Of a stretch of DNA of 64,000 bases, positions 52,601 to 59,752 are shown piece after piece. The notes beneath the pieces were generated by a model. The model was not told the DNA's origin and searched no databases. It saw only the letters and a program-made list of their open reading frames with translations. Position numbers and translations under genes: made by a program. The stretch's first letter is position 1, and every line of letters begins with the position of its first letter. Origin of the DNA: Fibrobacter sp. (GTDB taxonomy: Bacteria; Fibrobacterota; Fibrobacteria; Fibrobacterales; Fibrobacteraceae); NCBI GenBank assembly GCA_017475045.1, contig JAFVGH010000076.1:19016-83015 (forward strand), given 5' to 3'.

Positions 52601-52691
52601 CAAGGCCCACGAGTTCCCCACGGGCAAGTACACCTTGAAAGTTAACGGCGAAGCCTTTAGCGCAGAACAGAAGTTCTACATCTTGAACTAG
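49617..52691 (+). CDS. Large secreted beta-helix protein, pectate-lyase-3/GH55-like
   Basis: A 1024-residue protein with signal peptide 1-21 (ALS/QVT). Two pectate-lyase-3-type beta-helix starts are visible: VTKAPYSAKADGKTDDTEAIQKAL near residue 35 and IAGDYGGKMNTGSDDAKAIQ near residue 375. This twin arrangement is seen in GH55 beta-1,3-glucanases and GH28-like proteins. From ~640 an Ig/PKD-like domain follows (PKVSFADEMIVVQPGKIHLVG), then a DNRLRE/CBM96-like region (VDTWISSFDNFTPHNTDAAL ... IYLKFDLSALPG), and a C-terminal strand region (GKYTLKVNGEAFSAEQKFY) like a sorting tail. The substrate is unknown; beta-glucan or pectin are guesses. Followed at 12 nt by a lipoprotein. Confidence 0.78.
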   Translation: MFRVFSFCLVLILGLSTTALSQVTFPLGSNVVDVTKAPYSAKADGKTDDTEAIQKALNDHPDGDYIIYLPHGIYKVTNTLTWPTSEKPEQAYSRTILQGASIGGTIIALADECQGFTNPDFPAPVLFTGEGPGLKPRNSIRDITIRTGKRNAGAVGIRFNAAQQGTIKNVKIYSGDSLGIYGIDLGHTENIGPLLLENVEIQGFETGVFVAGKTNNITMEHVTLGGQKKYGMENDGQIVSSRGLRFKGDVPAVFSHGEGASMVMVDATLEYNRLKQSKPAAAIENDGQLFARSINTSKFQEIIKSVQKPAIANYVGNEVVEFVTQQPHQLCHSPKQSMRLPIAETPNLNDQKSDSWTTIAGDYGGKMNTGSDDAKAIQDAIDDGAETIYFPPGGRWTINRDIYLRNRIRRILGTEGRIDGKGKFIIEDGAFNEITIERFSEFGNGIIHKSKRAVLLKNMMFKSFETNELGVGDIYMEDVSVGTIQINQQHLWGRQVSMFSDTKGAKIQNNGGKIWILGLTSKDGNTILQNYNDGAAELLGVLVIASDKAKTTPMFINDNGSLSIEGLKEVLVRGNPYKKVVEESRMGSAIFALTDSDLEKNSTGGVDMTLYTGYAPKQGQNEAPKVSFADEMIVVQPGKIHLVGTVEDDGRGNGLCRDPVLWRKGVGPGKVIISDTAEYETDVSFTGSGRYNLIFTANDGTKTGADTGKVYVFDKKYTTFDNTGDGSPSGKGVDTWISSFDNFTPHNTDAALKVANDTNDAGKIYLKFDLSALPGPLFDAGLKLEYDADSLKKPVQFNIFGLKETAREMNYGEGKLGVDWRGDELTWENAPANLPQPGGHFNIRKNSGGGVDTKHADFLGLITLNPKAPLGAFLRTPTLTEFFKRKHPSNMYTLILTAVEPGETIIHSHNQSKTLAPALYVGYFDNTRSVSGDVMEGGYTLTKVHIDIYSLECDFDLTVGYPQFVQIEIVNEFGRRMLMVAARELAGEKKTHFKFKAHEFPTGKYTLKVNGEAFSAEQKFYILN

Positions 52692-52703
52692 GACGGCTCT
52701 ACG

Positions 52704-54368
52704 ATGAAAAGATTGTTTTTTACCCTGCTTTCCGCAACAGCCCTGTCGCTCCTCGCCTGTAGCGAATCGAGCCACACCAACAATTCGGACATCAACAGCG
52801 GTGACGGCGAATACGCCGACAGTTCCTTCTATTCCAGTTCGGGCACCAGCAACCGTGCCGACATCAACTACAACGGCGACATTGTCTTAGATGACACCAC
52901 TAACATCTACATCCAAAGACCCGTAATCGATTCCACGGGAAAAGCAGAATGTCCCGAAGGCGCCCTTTGCTTGGATACACTGGCGAAGGAAGTCAACCTG
53001 TTCCTGGGTAACCTGAAAAAAGGAGACCGGGTAAGCATATGGACCGCCACCAGTGGCATGGTCAACGACACCATGCGAGTGATGAGCGAACTGGGACAGA
53101 TTATGCTTCCAATGTTACCCAGGTGCGTTTCTGACAATTGCACATTTGAAAACTTCGTGATTGCCGGCGACGGTGCAGACCTGAGCAAGAACCAATTCGT
53201 CATTTTCGAAGACGGATACTACTACATAAATCTGCGTCTCACCTTCGATGACAAGTCACACTGGCGTCTATTCACCCATGTAGATAACAGCTACTTCAAG
53301 TACACCGGTGATTCCAGCAAAATCAACATATCTCTAAGCGAGAACCTGCGTGGCATTGTCAAGATTGGCAATTCTCCCGACAGCATCAAGGTAAAGTTTG
53401 CGGCCGCCATCGGACACAGCGTTACCATCAAGGCTGAAGGCGACTGGATCAACAAGCTGGACCTGCTCCAGGAAGGCAAGTCCATCGTAAGCGAAAAAGA
53501 CACTTTGGACAACACCATGCTCACCGACGATTCTACACACTGGGAACTGGTGTTGCTTCCCCTAAAGATTTCCAACTACCAGACAGGCCCCTACGCCAGC
53601 TTCACTATCCAGTCCAGCAACAGAAAGCTTTCCCAGGGCGAATACTTTGCACTGCCTGATTCTTTAAGCGAGGCCGGAGTTTTCCTGAAAAAGAGCCGGC
53701 AAAAGATCGACGCCTTTGAACTGAGGCAAGACCAGTATGTGTGGATGGGCAACTTTAAAAAAGGCGACACCTTGGCCGTAGAGCACCTGTTCAAGGGATA
53801 TGGCAAGCGCTCGGTAAAGCCATTCACCGTTATTGACTACACCATTCTCGGTAAGGGCGGGACCCCCCTCAAGACCCTCACAGAAGCGAATATGGGTTAC
53901 AAGGTGGAAGCCGACGGACCTATCTACCTCCATTTCCAGATGGTCAATAGCCAGAATACTCCCGACGCCCAGAGCCTGGAACTCTACACCCTGCTCAAGC
54001 GTCCCGGTGCCCTCACCAAGTTCAACTTCTACGACGCAACCAACAAGAAAGCCCTGGATACGCTGAAACTCGCCGAGGATCAATCCCTGGACTTGGACAA
54101 AATCGCCTTTGAGTCCGCCCCCACAGCCACCAAAAACGGAGCCGTAAACTGGTTTATCCCCTGCGGGGACTGGATGGTGCTGGGCAACGTGAACTACGAC
54201 AGCTGCGAAGGCAACACCAACGGCGAACTGAAGGTGGAATCTACCGAAAATGTCGGTGACTCCAAGATTTTGATTATAAGCGGAGGTTCCGGAAACAAGG
54301 CGAAACTCATCGCCGAAAGCCTTCTGGACCCCCAAAAACGGGATACTTTGCACATCGTGGTGAAGTAG
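52704..54368 (+). CDS. Large lipoprotein, unknown function
   Basis: A 554-residue lipoprotein with lipobox LLAC (Cys at residue 19) and a Ser/Asn/Asp spacer. The rest looks mostly beta-structured, with repeated strand patterns (FVIFEDGYYYINLRLTF, YVWMGNFKKGDTLAVEHLF). Two similar phrases, GNLKKGDRVSIWT and GNFKKGDTLAVEH, suggest repeated domains. Four Cys sit in the first third and two near the end (PCGDW, DSCEG). It begins 12 nt after the beta-helix gene, which suggests a functional pair such as an anchor or chaperone for it (inference). No family recognised. Confidence 0.72.
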   Translation: MKRLFFTLLSATALSLLACSESSHTNNSDINSGDGEYADSSFYSSSGTSNRADINYNGDIVLDDTTNIYIQRPVIDSTGKAECPEGALCLDTLAKEVNLFLGNLKKGDRVSIWTATSGMVNDTMRVMSELGQIMLPMLPRCVSDNCTFENFVIAGDGADLSKNQFVIFEDGYYYINLRLTFDDKSHWRLFTHVDNSYFKYTGDSSKINISLSENLRGIVKIGNSPDSIKVKFAAAIGHSVTIKAEGDWINKLDLLQEGKSIVSEKDTLDNTMLTDDSTHWELVLLPLKISNYQTGPYASFTIQSSNRKLSQGEYFALPDSLSEAGVFLKKSRQKIDAFELRQDQYVWMGNFKKGDTLAVEHLFKGYGKRSVKPFTVIDYTILGKGGTPLKTLTEANMGYKVEADGPIYLHFQMVNSQNTPDAQSLELYTLLKRPGALTKFNFYDATNKKALDTLKLAEDQSLDLDKIAFESAPTATKNGAVNWFIPCGDWMVLGNVNYDSCEGNTNGELKVESTENVGDSKILIISGGSGNKAKLIAESLLDPQKRDTLHIVVK

Positions 54369-54383
54369 GCCCTTGAAAATATG

Positions 54384-54462
54384 GCCCCAAGTTTCTATCT
54401 TGGGGCTCACTCTTGCAAACCGCGCCAAGCTCTGCCAGTCTGCAAGCATAACCAAAGAGCTT
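54384..54462 (+). promoter_or_regulatory. rpsD leader with interleaved pairing (possible S4 autoregulatory pseudoknot)
   Basis: TATCTTGG at 54396-54403 resembles the TAnnTTTG box. Downstream, CTTGCA (54412-54417) can pair with TGCAAG (54441-54446), and AAGCTCT (54427-54433) with AGAGCTT (54456-54462). The four arms alternate, which is the order of an H-type pseudoknot ending just before the ribosome site GAGGT. A separate stem GCCCCAAG/CTTGGGGC (54384-54406) overlaps the box and may belong to the preceding gene's end. S4 autoregulation through mRNA pseudoknots is known in other bacteria. Confidence 0.5.
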
Positions 54463-54478
54463 CCTTACGAGGTACAAT

Positions 54479-55084
54479 ATGTCGTCCTTCCGCGGACCAA
54501 AAGGTAAAGTCGCACGCTCTCTCGGCGTTGCCGTCTCCCCGAAAACACAAAAGGCCCTTGACCGCCGTAACTTCGCTCCTGGCCAGCATGGTCAGAACCG
54601 CAAGAAGTCTGCTTCCGTGTACAAGCAGCAGTTGGTGGAAAAGCAGCGCCTCCGTTTCACCTACAACATTTCCGAAGCCCAGTTGGCCAAAGCCTATAAG
54701 GAAGCCAACCGTCGCGAAGGTTCTGCCGGTGACAACCTGATGATCCTCCTGGAAACCCGCCTTGACGCTCTCGTCTATCGCATGGGTTTTGCCCGCACCA
54801 TTTTCGCCGCCCGTCAGTATGTGGCCCACGGTCACTTCTCTGTCAACGGCGTCCGTAGCTTCTCTCCCGCCCGCCTGGTCAAGGCCGGCGACGTGATCGC
54901 TGTTCGTGAACGTTCCAAGGAACACGTGCAGATCAAGGAAGCTATCGCCAACGCTCCTGCCGCTCCGGAATACCTTTCCGTGGATGCCGGCAAGATGGAA
55001 GGCACCTTGGTGAAGCTCCCCCTCCGCGACCAGATTCCGGTTCAGCTGGAAGAACAGCTGGTGGTGGAATACTACTCCAGGTAA
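54479..55084 (+). CDS. rpsD: 30S ribosomal protein S4
   Basis: A 201-residue primary 16S rRNA-binding protein. It shows RRNFAPGQHGQNRKKSASVYKQQL-type N-terminal sequence, the helical YNISEAQLAKAYKEA, and the S4 domain RLDALVYRMGFARTIFAARQYVAHGHFSVNG. It stands alone, away from rpsK-rpoA-rplQ, with its own box and terminator. The ribosome site GAGGT is 8 nt before the ATG. Confidence 0.97.
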   Translation: MSSFRGPKGKVARSLGVAVSPKTQKALDRRNFAPGQHGQNRKKSASVYKQQLVEKQRLRFTYNISEAQLAKAYKEANRREGSAGDNLMILLETRLDALVYRMGFARTIFAARQYVAHGHFSVNGVRSFSPARLVKAGDVIAVRERSKEHVQIKEAIANAPAAPEYLSVDAGKMEGTLVKLPLRDQIPVQLEEQLVVEYYSR

Positions 55085-55110
55085 TAAGCGTTACATACGC
55101 AAGTTTGAAA

Positions 55111-55137
55111 CGTCCGGCGCAAGTCGGGCGTTTTTTT
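55111..55137 (+). terminator. Rho-independent terminator of rpsD
   Basis: CGTCCGGC-GCAA-GTCGGGCG (8-bp stem with two wobble pairs) followed by seven T. Confidence 0.85.
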
Positions 55138-55164
55138 GTGCACCGATTTTTCTAAATTAGCGGC

Positions 55165-55494
55165 ATGACTCAAAGAAATTCTTTTGCCCGTTTGCTGCTT
55201 TTTATCGTGCTCGGCCTGATTATCGGCGGGGTACTGGGAGAATGCCTGGGACTCCTGTTCGGGGAACTGGGTGAACTGATGAACGCCGGCGGTTACGACA
55301 ACATCGTCCGCAACTTCTTTGTGGCCTCTTTCGACCTGAACCTGGGATTCCTGGGCGACAAGGCGAACCCGGTCATCATCGACCTCTACATGGTCAAGTT
55401 TGCGTTGGGCCTTGGGCTCAAGATTAACGTTGTGAGCATCGTAGGCATGGTACTTGCCATCTACATTATGAAATGGTCCGGAGGAAACAGGTAA
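55165..55494 (+). CDS. DUF4321-type small membrane protein
   Basis: A 109-residue protein with two hydrophobic helices (LLLFIVLGLIIGGVLGECLG and a C-terminal VVSIVGMVLAIYIMKW) around a soluble loop containing FDLNLGFLGDKANPVIIDLYMVKFALGLG. The layout GxxIGxxLGE plus the FALGL...KIN segment fits the DUF4321 family of Firmicutes and FCB bacteria, whose function is unknown. TAAATTAG at 55153-55160 may be its promoter box, 5 nt before the ATG. The stop overlaps the gatA start by 1 nt (TAATG). Confidence 0.8.
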   Translation: MTQRNSFARLLLFIVLGLIIGGVLGECLGLLFGELGELMNAGGYDNIVRNFFVASFDLNLGFLGDKANPVIIDLYMVKFALGLGLKINVVSIVGMVLAIYIMKWSGGNR

Positions 55495-56912
55495 TGCACT
55501 CCATTCAGGATTTACAGAAGAAACTTGCAAGCGGCGAGGCTACTGCCGAAAGCCTGGCCAAGGCCGCTCTCGATAAGATCGAATCTACCAAGAATCTGAA
55601 CGCCTATATTTCCGTGTTGAACGAGCGTGCCCTCGCAAAGGCCGCCGAGTCCGACGCACGCCGCGCCCAGGGAAAGTCTCTCGGGGCTCTGGACGGAATC
55701 CCGGTGGCCGTCAAGGACAACATGTGTCTCGAAGGCACCCGCACCACGGCAGCCTCCAAGATTCTCGAAAACTTCGTGGCCCCCTACACGGCCACCGCTC
55801 TCGAAAAGCTCGAAGCGGCGGGCGCTATCATTGTGGGCAAGACCAACATGGACGAATTCGCCATGGGTTCCAGCAACGAGACCTCTTACTTCGGTCCCGT
55901 GAAGAACCCCCTGGACGAGTCCCGCGTACCCGGAGGATCTTCGGGCGGCTCGGCCGTAGCCGTGGCCGCAGGCACGGTCCCCTGTGCCCTGGGCTCCGAC
56001 ACCGGTGGATCTATCCGTCAGCCCGCCGCCTGCACAGGGGTTGTGGGCTTAAAGCCCACCTACGGCCGTGTGTCCCGCTATGGTCTTCTGGCTTACGCCA
56101 GCAGCCTGGACCAGATCGGCCCCTTCGGTTCCACCGTAGCCGACTGTGCAACGCTCCTTTCTGCCATCTGCGGCATTGACCCCCACGACAACACCACCAG
56201 CACAAGGCCCACCGAAGATTTCGGTGCCAAGCTTGATGCCGGCGTCAAGGGCAAGGTCATCGGCATTCCCAAGGAATACTTTGGCGAAGGTCTCGATGCG
56301 GAATGCAAGGCTGCTATCGAAGGCATGCTTAAGAAGCTCGAAGCCGAAGGCGCCACTCTCAAGGAAATCAGCCTTCCGCACATCAGCTACGCCGTGTCCA
56401 GCTACTACATCATCGCCACCGCCGAAGCTAGCTCGAACCTCTCCCGCTACGACGGCGTGCGCTACGGTTACCGTAGCAAGGAAGCCCGCAAGCTCTTTGA
56501 CCTGTACGCCAAGTCCCGCAGCGAAGGTTTCGGCAAGGAAGTCCAGCGCCGTATTCTCCTGGGCAGCTACGTGCTCAGCGCCGGCTTCTACGACGCCTAC
56601 TACGTGCAGGCCCAGAAGGTCCGTAGGCTCATTACCGACGACTTCACCGAAGCCTTCAAGACGGTAGACGTGATTGCAAGCCCCACCATGCCCGGACTCC
56701 CGCTGAAGTGCGGTATGAACGAATCCGACCCCATGGCCGTGTACCTCAGCGACATCTACACCGTAAGCCTGAACCTTTCTGGTCTCCCCGGCATAAGCGT
56801 GCCCTGCGGAATGGCCGGCGGGCTCCCGGTGGGCCTTCAGTGGATTGGCAAGCCGTTTATGGAAGCGGACCTGCTCTCCGTTGCCGCTGCAACGGAGCGC
56901 TTGAACAAGTAA
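55494..56912 (+). CDS. gatA: Aspartyl/glutamyl-tRNA amidotransferase subunit A
   Basis: A 472-residue amidase subunit of GatCAB that converts Glu-tRNA(Gln) or Asp-tRNA(Asn) to the amides. The amidase-signature triad is visible: Lys in IPVAVKDNM, Ser in VPGGSSGGSAVAVAAG and Ser in GSDTGGSIRQPA. The C-terminal LSGLPGISVPCG and GLPVGLQWIG are typical. The ATG at 55494 is translationally coupled to the DUF4321 gene. gatB and gatC are not in this window. Confidence 0.96.
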   Translation: MHSIQDLQKKLASGEATAESLAKAALDKIESTKNLNAYISVLNERALAKAAESDARRAQGKSLGALDGIPVAVKDNMCLEGTRTTAASKILENFVAPYTATALEKLEAAGAIIVGKTNMDEFAMGSSNETSYFGPVKNPLDESRVPGGSSGGSAVAVAAGTVPCALGSDTGGSIRQPAACTGVVGLKPTYGRVSRYGLLAYASSLDQIGPFGSTVADCATLLSAICGIDPHDNTTSTRPTEDFGAKLDAGVKGKVIGIPKEYFGEGLDAECKAAIEGMLKKLEAEGATLKEISLPHISYAVSSYYIIATAEASSNLSRYDGVRYGYRSKEARKLFDLYAKSRSEGFGKEVQRRILLGSYVLSAGFYDAYYVQAQKVRRLITDDFTEAFKTVDVIASPTMPGLPLKCGMNESDPMAVYLSDIYTVSLNLSGLPGISVPCGMAGGLPVGLQWIGKPFMEADLLSVAAATERLNK

Positions 56913-56974
56913 TCCGCTGGAGTCCGTTTACATAGACCGCGTCGGACAAACCGTGCAAGGCATCGTTTGTTATC

Positions 56975-57009
56975 AAAGGATTTGTTCTCCGGAGCAAGTC
57001 CTTTTTTTC
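56975..57009 (+). terminator. Rho-independent terminator of gatA
   Basis: AAAGGATTTG/CAAGTCCTTT with inner CTCCGGAG, followed by TTTTT. Confidence 0.8.
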
Positions 57010-57088
57010 GTCTTGGCAAAAAATCGCTTTGTCGGAAAACCGAGCCGTCTATCTTGAAACAAAGTCCACTCTTTTTTAAATATTAAGA

Positions 57089-58660
57089 ATGCTTTTCAAA
57101 CGCCTCTCAAAAATCGCCGCAACAGTTCTCGCTCTTAGCGGAATCCTATTCGCACAGCAGATTGACTCGGCAAAAATTGCGGCCATTCCCGACAGCCTCC
57201 GGGAAAAATTGAGAGACGAGAATGCCGTTTTCAGTATTGAAGAGGTAAAGATTCTGCGCACCGCCGTATTGGGCGACTCCGTCATTACGGAACGGCAAAA
57301 AGACACCCTTGCCGTGCCCAAGGACAGCCTTTACGGCACCCATGTAAACCCTCTTATCGTATCCGCAGAAGTTCTAGGTCAAAACGCACTCGTATGGTCG
57401 TTTGATTATTACGTCCTTGACAAGAACTACGCCCACACCGGACCAAGCTACTGGAAAAGAAACTTCCGCGAAGGCTGGAAATGGGACCACAACCATTGGG
57501 CCATCAACTTTTACGGACACCCCTACCAAGGTTCCATGTACTATGCCGCCGCAAGAGGCGGTGGCTATGGGTTCTACTCAAGCCTACTGTTTGCCGCTCT
57601 TGGCAGTTCCACCTGGGAAATGTTCTGCGAAACGGAATATCCCGCTCCCAACGACCTTATCTCTACATCCATTGCAGGCTCCGTATTTGGCGAGGCTCTT
57701 TACAGGCTTTCGCGTGCAGCCTACAACAGGCCCGGCGCCCCCTGGTACAGGCAGCTGGCCGCATTCGTGCTTGAGCCTGCAGGCTATGTCCAACGGAAAG
57801 CTTTCGGCAACCGGGACTTTTACACAGGCTGGGTTCCCATTGAACTCGCTATCGCCACAGGCATGGGGTCCCGATTCGGCTCCGTCTACCGCATGGGTGG
57901 CAAGAACTCCGATGAAGTTGACGCCAAATGGAACGACCGTCACGGCATCCTTGACATATCCTTAGAGTACGGAAAACCTTACTCAAGGGTCAAGCGCCCC
58001 TTTGATTATTTTCAGGCCGAATTCATGAGCGAAGGTGGCTTCGAAGGAGCCGTGCTACAGCTGGATGTCATGGGAAAACTCATCAACCGGGGCATCCACG
58101 GGCGTGGCCACTGGCTGGACTTTTCCATCAACCTTGACTACGATACCTTTTACGGGGATTTCGCGACTGTCAGCACCCTGTCTTTGGGCGGCGCAATGGA
58201 TATCGCGCTTTGGCTCACCCCCAGCATCCGTTTCCGCGTCATCAACCAACTCTACTGGATTATGCTGGGTTCTGCCGACATGGGTTACGACGACATCATC
58301 CAGGAATTCAATCCTGACTACCATCCGGACAAGGACAGCTACCAATACAATTCCGGCGTAAAATACAGCCTCACCCTGGAAACCCTTTATAAGAAAAAAT
58401 GGAAACTCTTCAGCAAGACAGCCCTCGTCGCCATGAAAACCATCGAAGGAACCACCCCCGATTATGGCGTAACCGGCTGGGACTTTCTGCTTAGCAACAA
58501 GACCTCCCTTGAATACAGGTTGCTAAACTGGATGGGTATCGGCTACCGTCTAGACACCTACCTCAAGATGGCCGCCTATTCCTCTGAAATCGCCGAACCC
58601 ATGTCCCGCAGGATCCACGCCTACACCCTGTACTTGAATTTCCACCTGCTGGGGAATTAA
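57089..58660 (+). CDS. DUF3943 outer-membrane-associated protein
   Basis: A 523-residue protein with an N-terminal signal peptide (ATVLALSGILFA/QQ). The region ~95-185 has HVNPLIVSAEVLGQNALVW, YWKRNFREGWKWDHNHWAIN, FYGHPYQGSMYY and ARGGGYGFYSS, characteristic of DUF3943. The rest is a series of amphipathic strands (WLDFSINLDYDTFYGDF, SLEYRLLNWMGIGYRLDTYL), ending in YTLYLNFHLLGN. It is probably a barrel or membrane-associated periplasmic protein; the function is unknown. Convergent with the LysE-type gene (12-nt gap). Confidence 0.85.
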   Translation: MLFKRLSKIAATVLALSGILFAQQIDSAKIAAIPDSLREKLRDENAVFSIEEVKILRTAVLGDSVITERQKDTLAVPKDSLYGTHVNPLIVSAEVLGQNALVWSFDYYVLDKNYAHTGPSYWKRNFREGWKWDHNHWAINFYGHPYQGSMYYAAARGGGYGFYSSLLFAALGSSTWEMFCETEYPAPNDLISTSIAGSVFGEALYRLSRAAYNRPGAPWYRQLAAFVLEPAGYVQRKAFGNRDFYTGWVPIELAIATGMGSRFGSVYRMGGKNSDEVDAKWNDRHGILDISLEYGKPYSRVKRPFDYFQAEFMSEGGFEGAVLQLDVMGKLINRGIHGRGHWLDFSINLDYDTFYGDFATVSTLSLGGAMDIALWLTPSIRFRVINQLYWIMLGSADMGYDDIIQEFNPDYHPDKDSYQYNSGVKYSLTLETLYKKKWKLFSKTALVAMKTIEGTTPDYGVTGWDFLLSNKTSLEYRLLNWMGIGYRLDTYLKMAAYSSEIAEPMSRRIHAYTLYLNFHLLGN

Positions 58661-58672
58661 AAACGCCAACGG

Positions 58673-59308
58673 CTACAGCGCAAACAGCGCGACGGCCATG
58701 AACAGGAATACCGCACCTGAGAACCAATTCAGGTTGCGGTTCGCCTTGGGGCTGTTCAGCATGAACTTCTTGACGGCACCCGCCAGAAGCGCAACTGTTC
58801 CGAACACGATGAAGGTCGCCACCACGAATTCCGACCCGAGAATCACCATCTGGACCGACGGGCTCAAGGGACTGTCCATCTTTACCGCAGGCGGGATAAA
58901 CGACAGCGCGAAAAGTATCGCCTTCGGGTTCGTGAGGTTCATGATGATGCCCCGCAAGTAGAGCCTGCGAGCCGACAACGATTGCGATTTATCTAATTCC
59001 GAATTCCGAACGCCGAATTCCGAACTAACAACTACCCCCGCCCGCACCTGAAAGCTCTTGTAGGCCAGATACACCAGGTAGGCGGCGCCCAAGCACTGGA
59101 TCACGAAAAACGCCACAGGGCTTGCGGCAATCAGGGCAGACACGCCCACCACCAAAAGCCCCGTCTGCACCAGGATTCCCGTACACAGCCCGCAAATAAT
59201 GCAAAAACCGGCCTTGGCTCCGTGAGTAGCGCTCTGGGCCAGCACGAACAAGTTATCAGGGCCCGGAGCAAGGGCGACGACGATTGCCGCAATGAAGAAT
59301 TCTAGCAT
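58673..59308 (-). CDS. LysE/RhtB-family exporter
   Basis: A 211-residue amino-acid exporter with six helices. The N-terminal family motif is FIAAIVVALAPGPDNLFVLAQS, with GxxxGAKAGF downstream, and the second half begins RGIIMNLTNPKAILFALSFIPP. The central cytoplasmic loop carries VVSSEFGVRNSELDKSQSL, encoded by a short repetitive DNA stretch (GGAATTCGG-type) that may be a recent insertion. The substrate is unknown. Directly adjacent to the zinc-ribbon gene upstream (0-nt gap). Confidence 0.92.
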   Translation of the reverse strand: MLEFFIAAIVVALAPGPDNLFVLAQSATHGAKAGFCIICGLCTGILVQTGLLVVGVSALIAASPVAFFVIQCLGAAYLVYLAYKSFQVRAGVVVSSEFGVRNSELDKSQSLSARRLYLRGIIMNLTNPKAILFALSFIPPAVKMDSPLSPSVQMVILGSEFVVATFIVFGTVALLAGAVKKFMLNSPKANRNLNWFSGAVFLFMAVALFAL

Positions 59309-59719
59309 TTACAGGCTATCCAGGAACTTGTCCACATCCATCTCGGCAAGGTCCTTCTGCAGCTGCTCCAGGGCCTCGTCCGTGATTGCCGCGGCACGAC
59401 CATTCCCTTCTCGAGAAACTTCGCGCTTTTCTTCGCGTTCTTCGGCCAGAGCGTTAGAAGCATCTACCATGCGGCGTAGCGAATCGGCCACATCCTTAAC
59501 AGAGGAATCATTGCTGATGACCACGTCCAGCACCTTAGACAAGCGCTTCCGAAGTCCGGCAAATTCTTCCCTATCCAGTTCAGAGGTCTCGCCCCCGTAA
59601 TACATCAGCGGAGTCTTGCACTTGACGCAAGAGAACACCATCATGCTAGAAGGTTCGCCCTTCACCATGACCTGGAAAGACGATCCGCAATGGGGGCAGT
59701 TGATATGCAATTCGCTCAT
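59309..59719 (-). CDS. Zinc-ribbon protein with coiled-coil region
   Basis: A 136-residue protein. The start at 59717-59719 puts a CxxC zinc ribbon at the N-terminus (INCPHCGSSFQVMVKGEP, then FSCVKCKTPL). The following region is highly charged and helical (EEFAGLRKRLSKVLDVVISN, ALAEEREEKREVSREGN). MJ0042-like zinc ribbons occur in uncharacterised bacterial proteins; the function here is unknown. Co-transcribed with the LysE-type gene and divergent from mraY, with 33 nt between the two start codons. Confidence 0.78.
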   Translation of the reverse strand: MSELHINCPHCGSSFQVMVKGEPSSMMVFSCVKCKTPLMYYGGETSELDREEFAGLRKRLSKVLDVVISNDSSVKDVADSLRRMVDASNALAEEREEKREVSREGNGRAAAITDEALEQLQKDLAEMDVDKFLDSL

Positions 59720-59752
59720 GCCATACAATTTAGAAATTTTTATTATTTGCCC

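Noticed and set aside
55724..56667. Overlapping frames within gatA
   Set aside because: Arg/Ser/Pro-rich alternative-frame translations of gatA without a start signal or motif.
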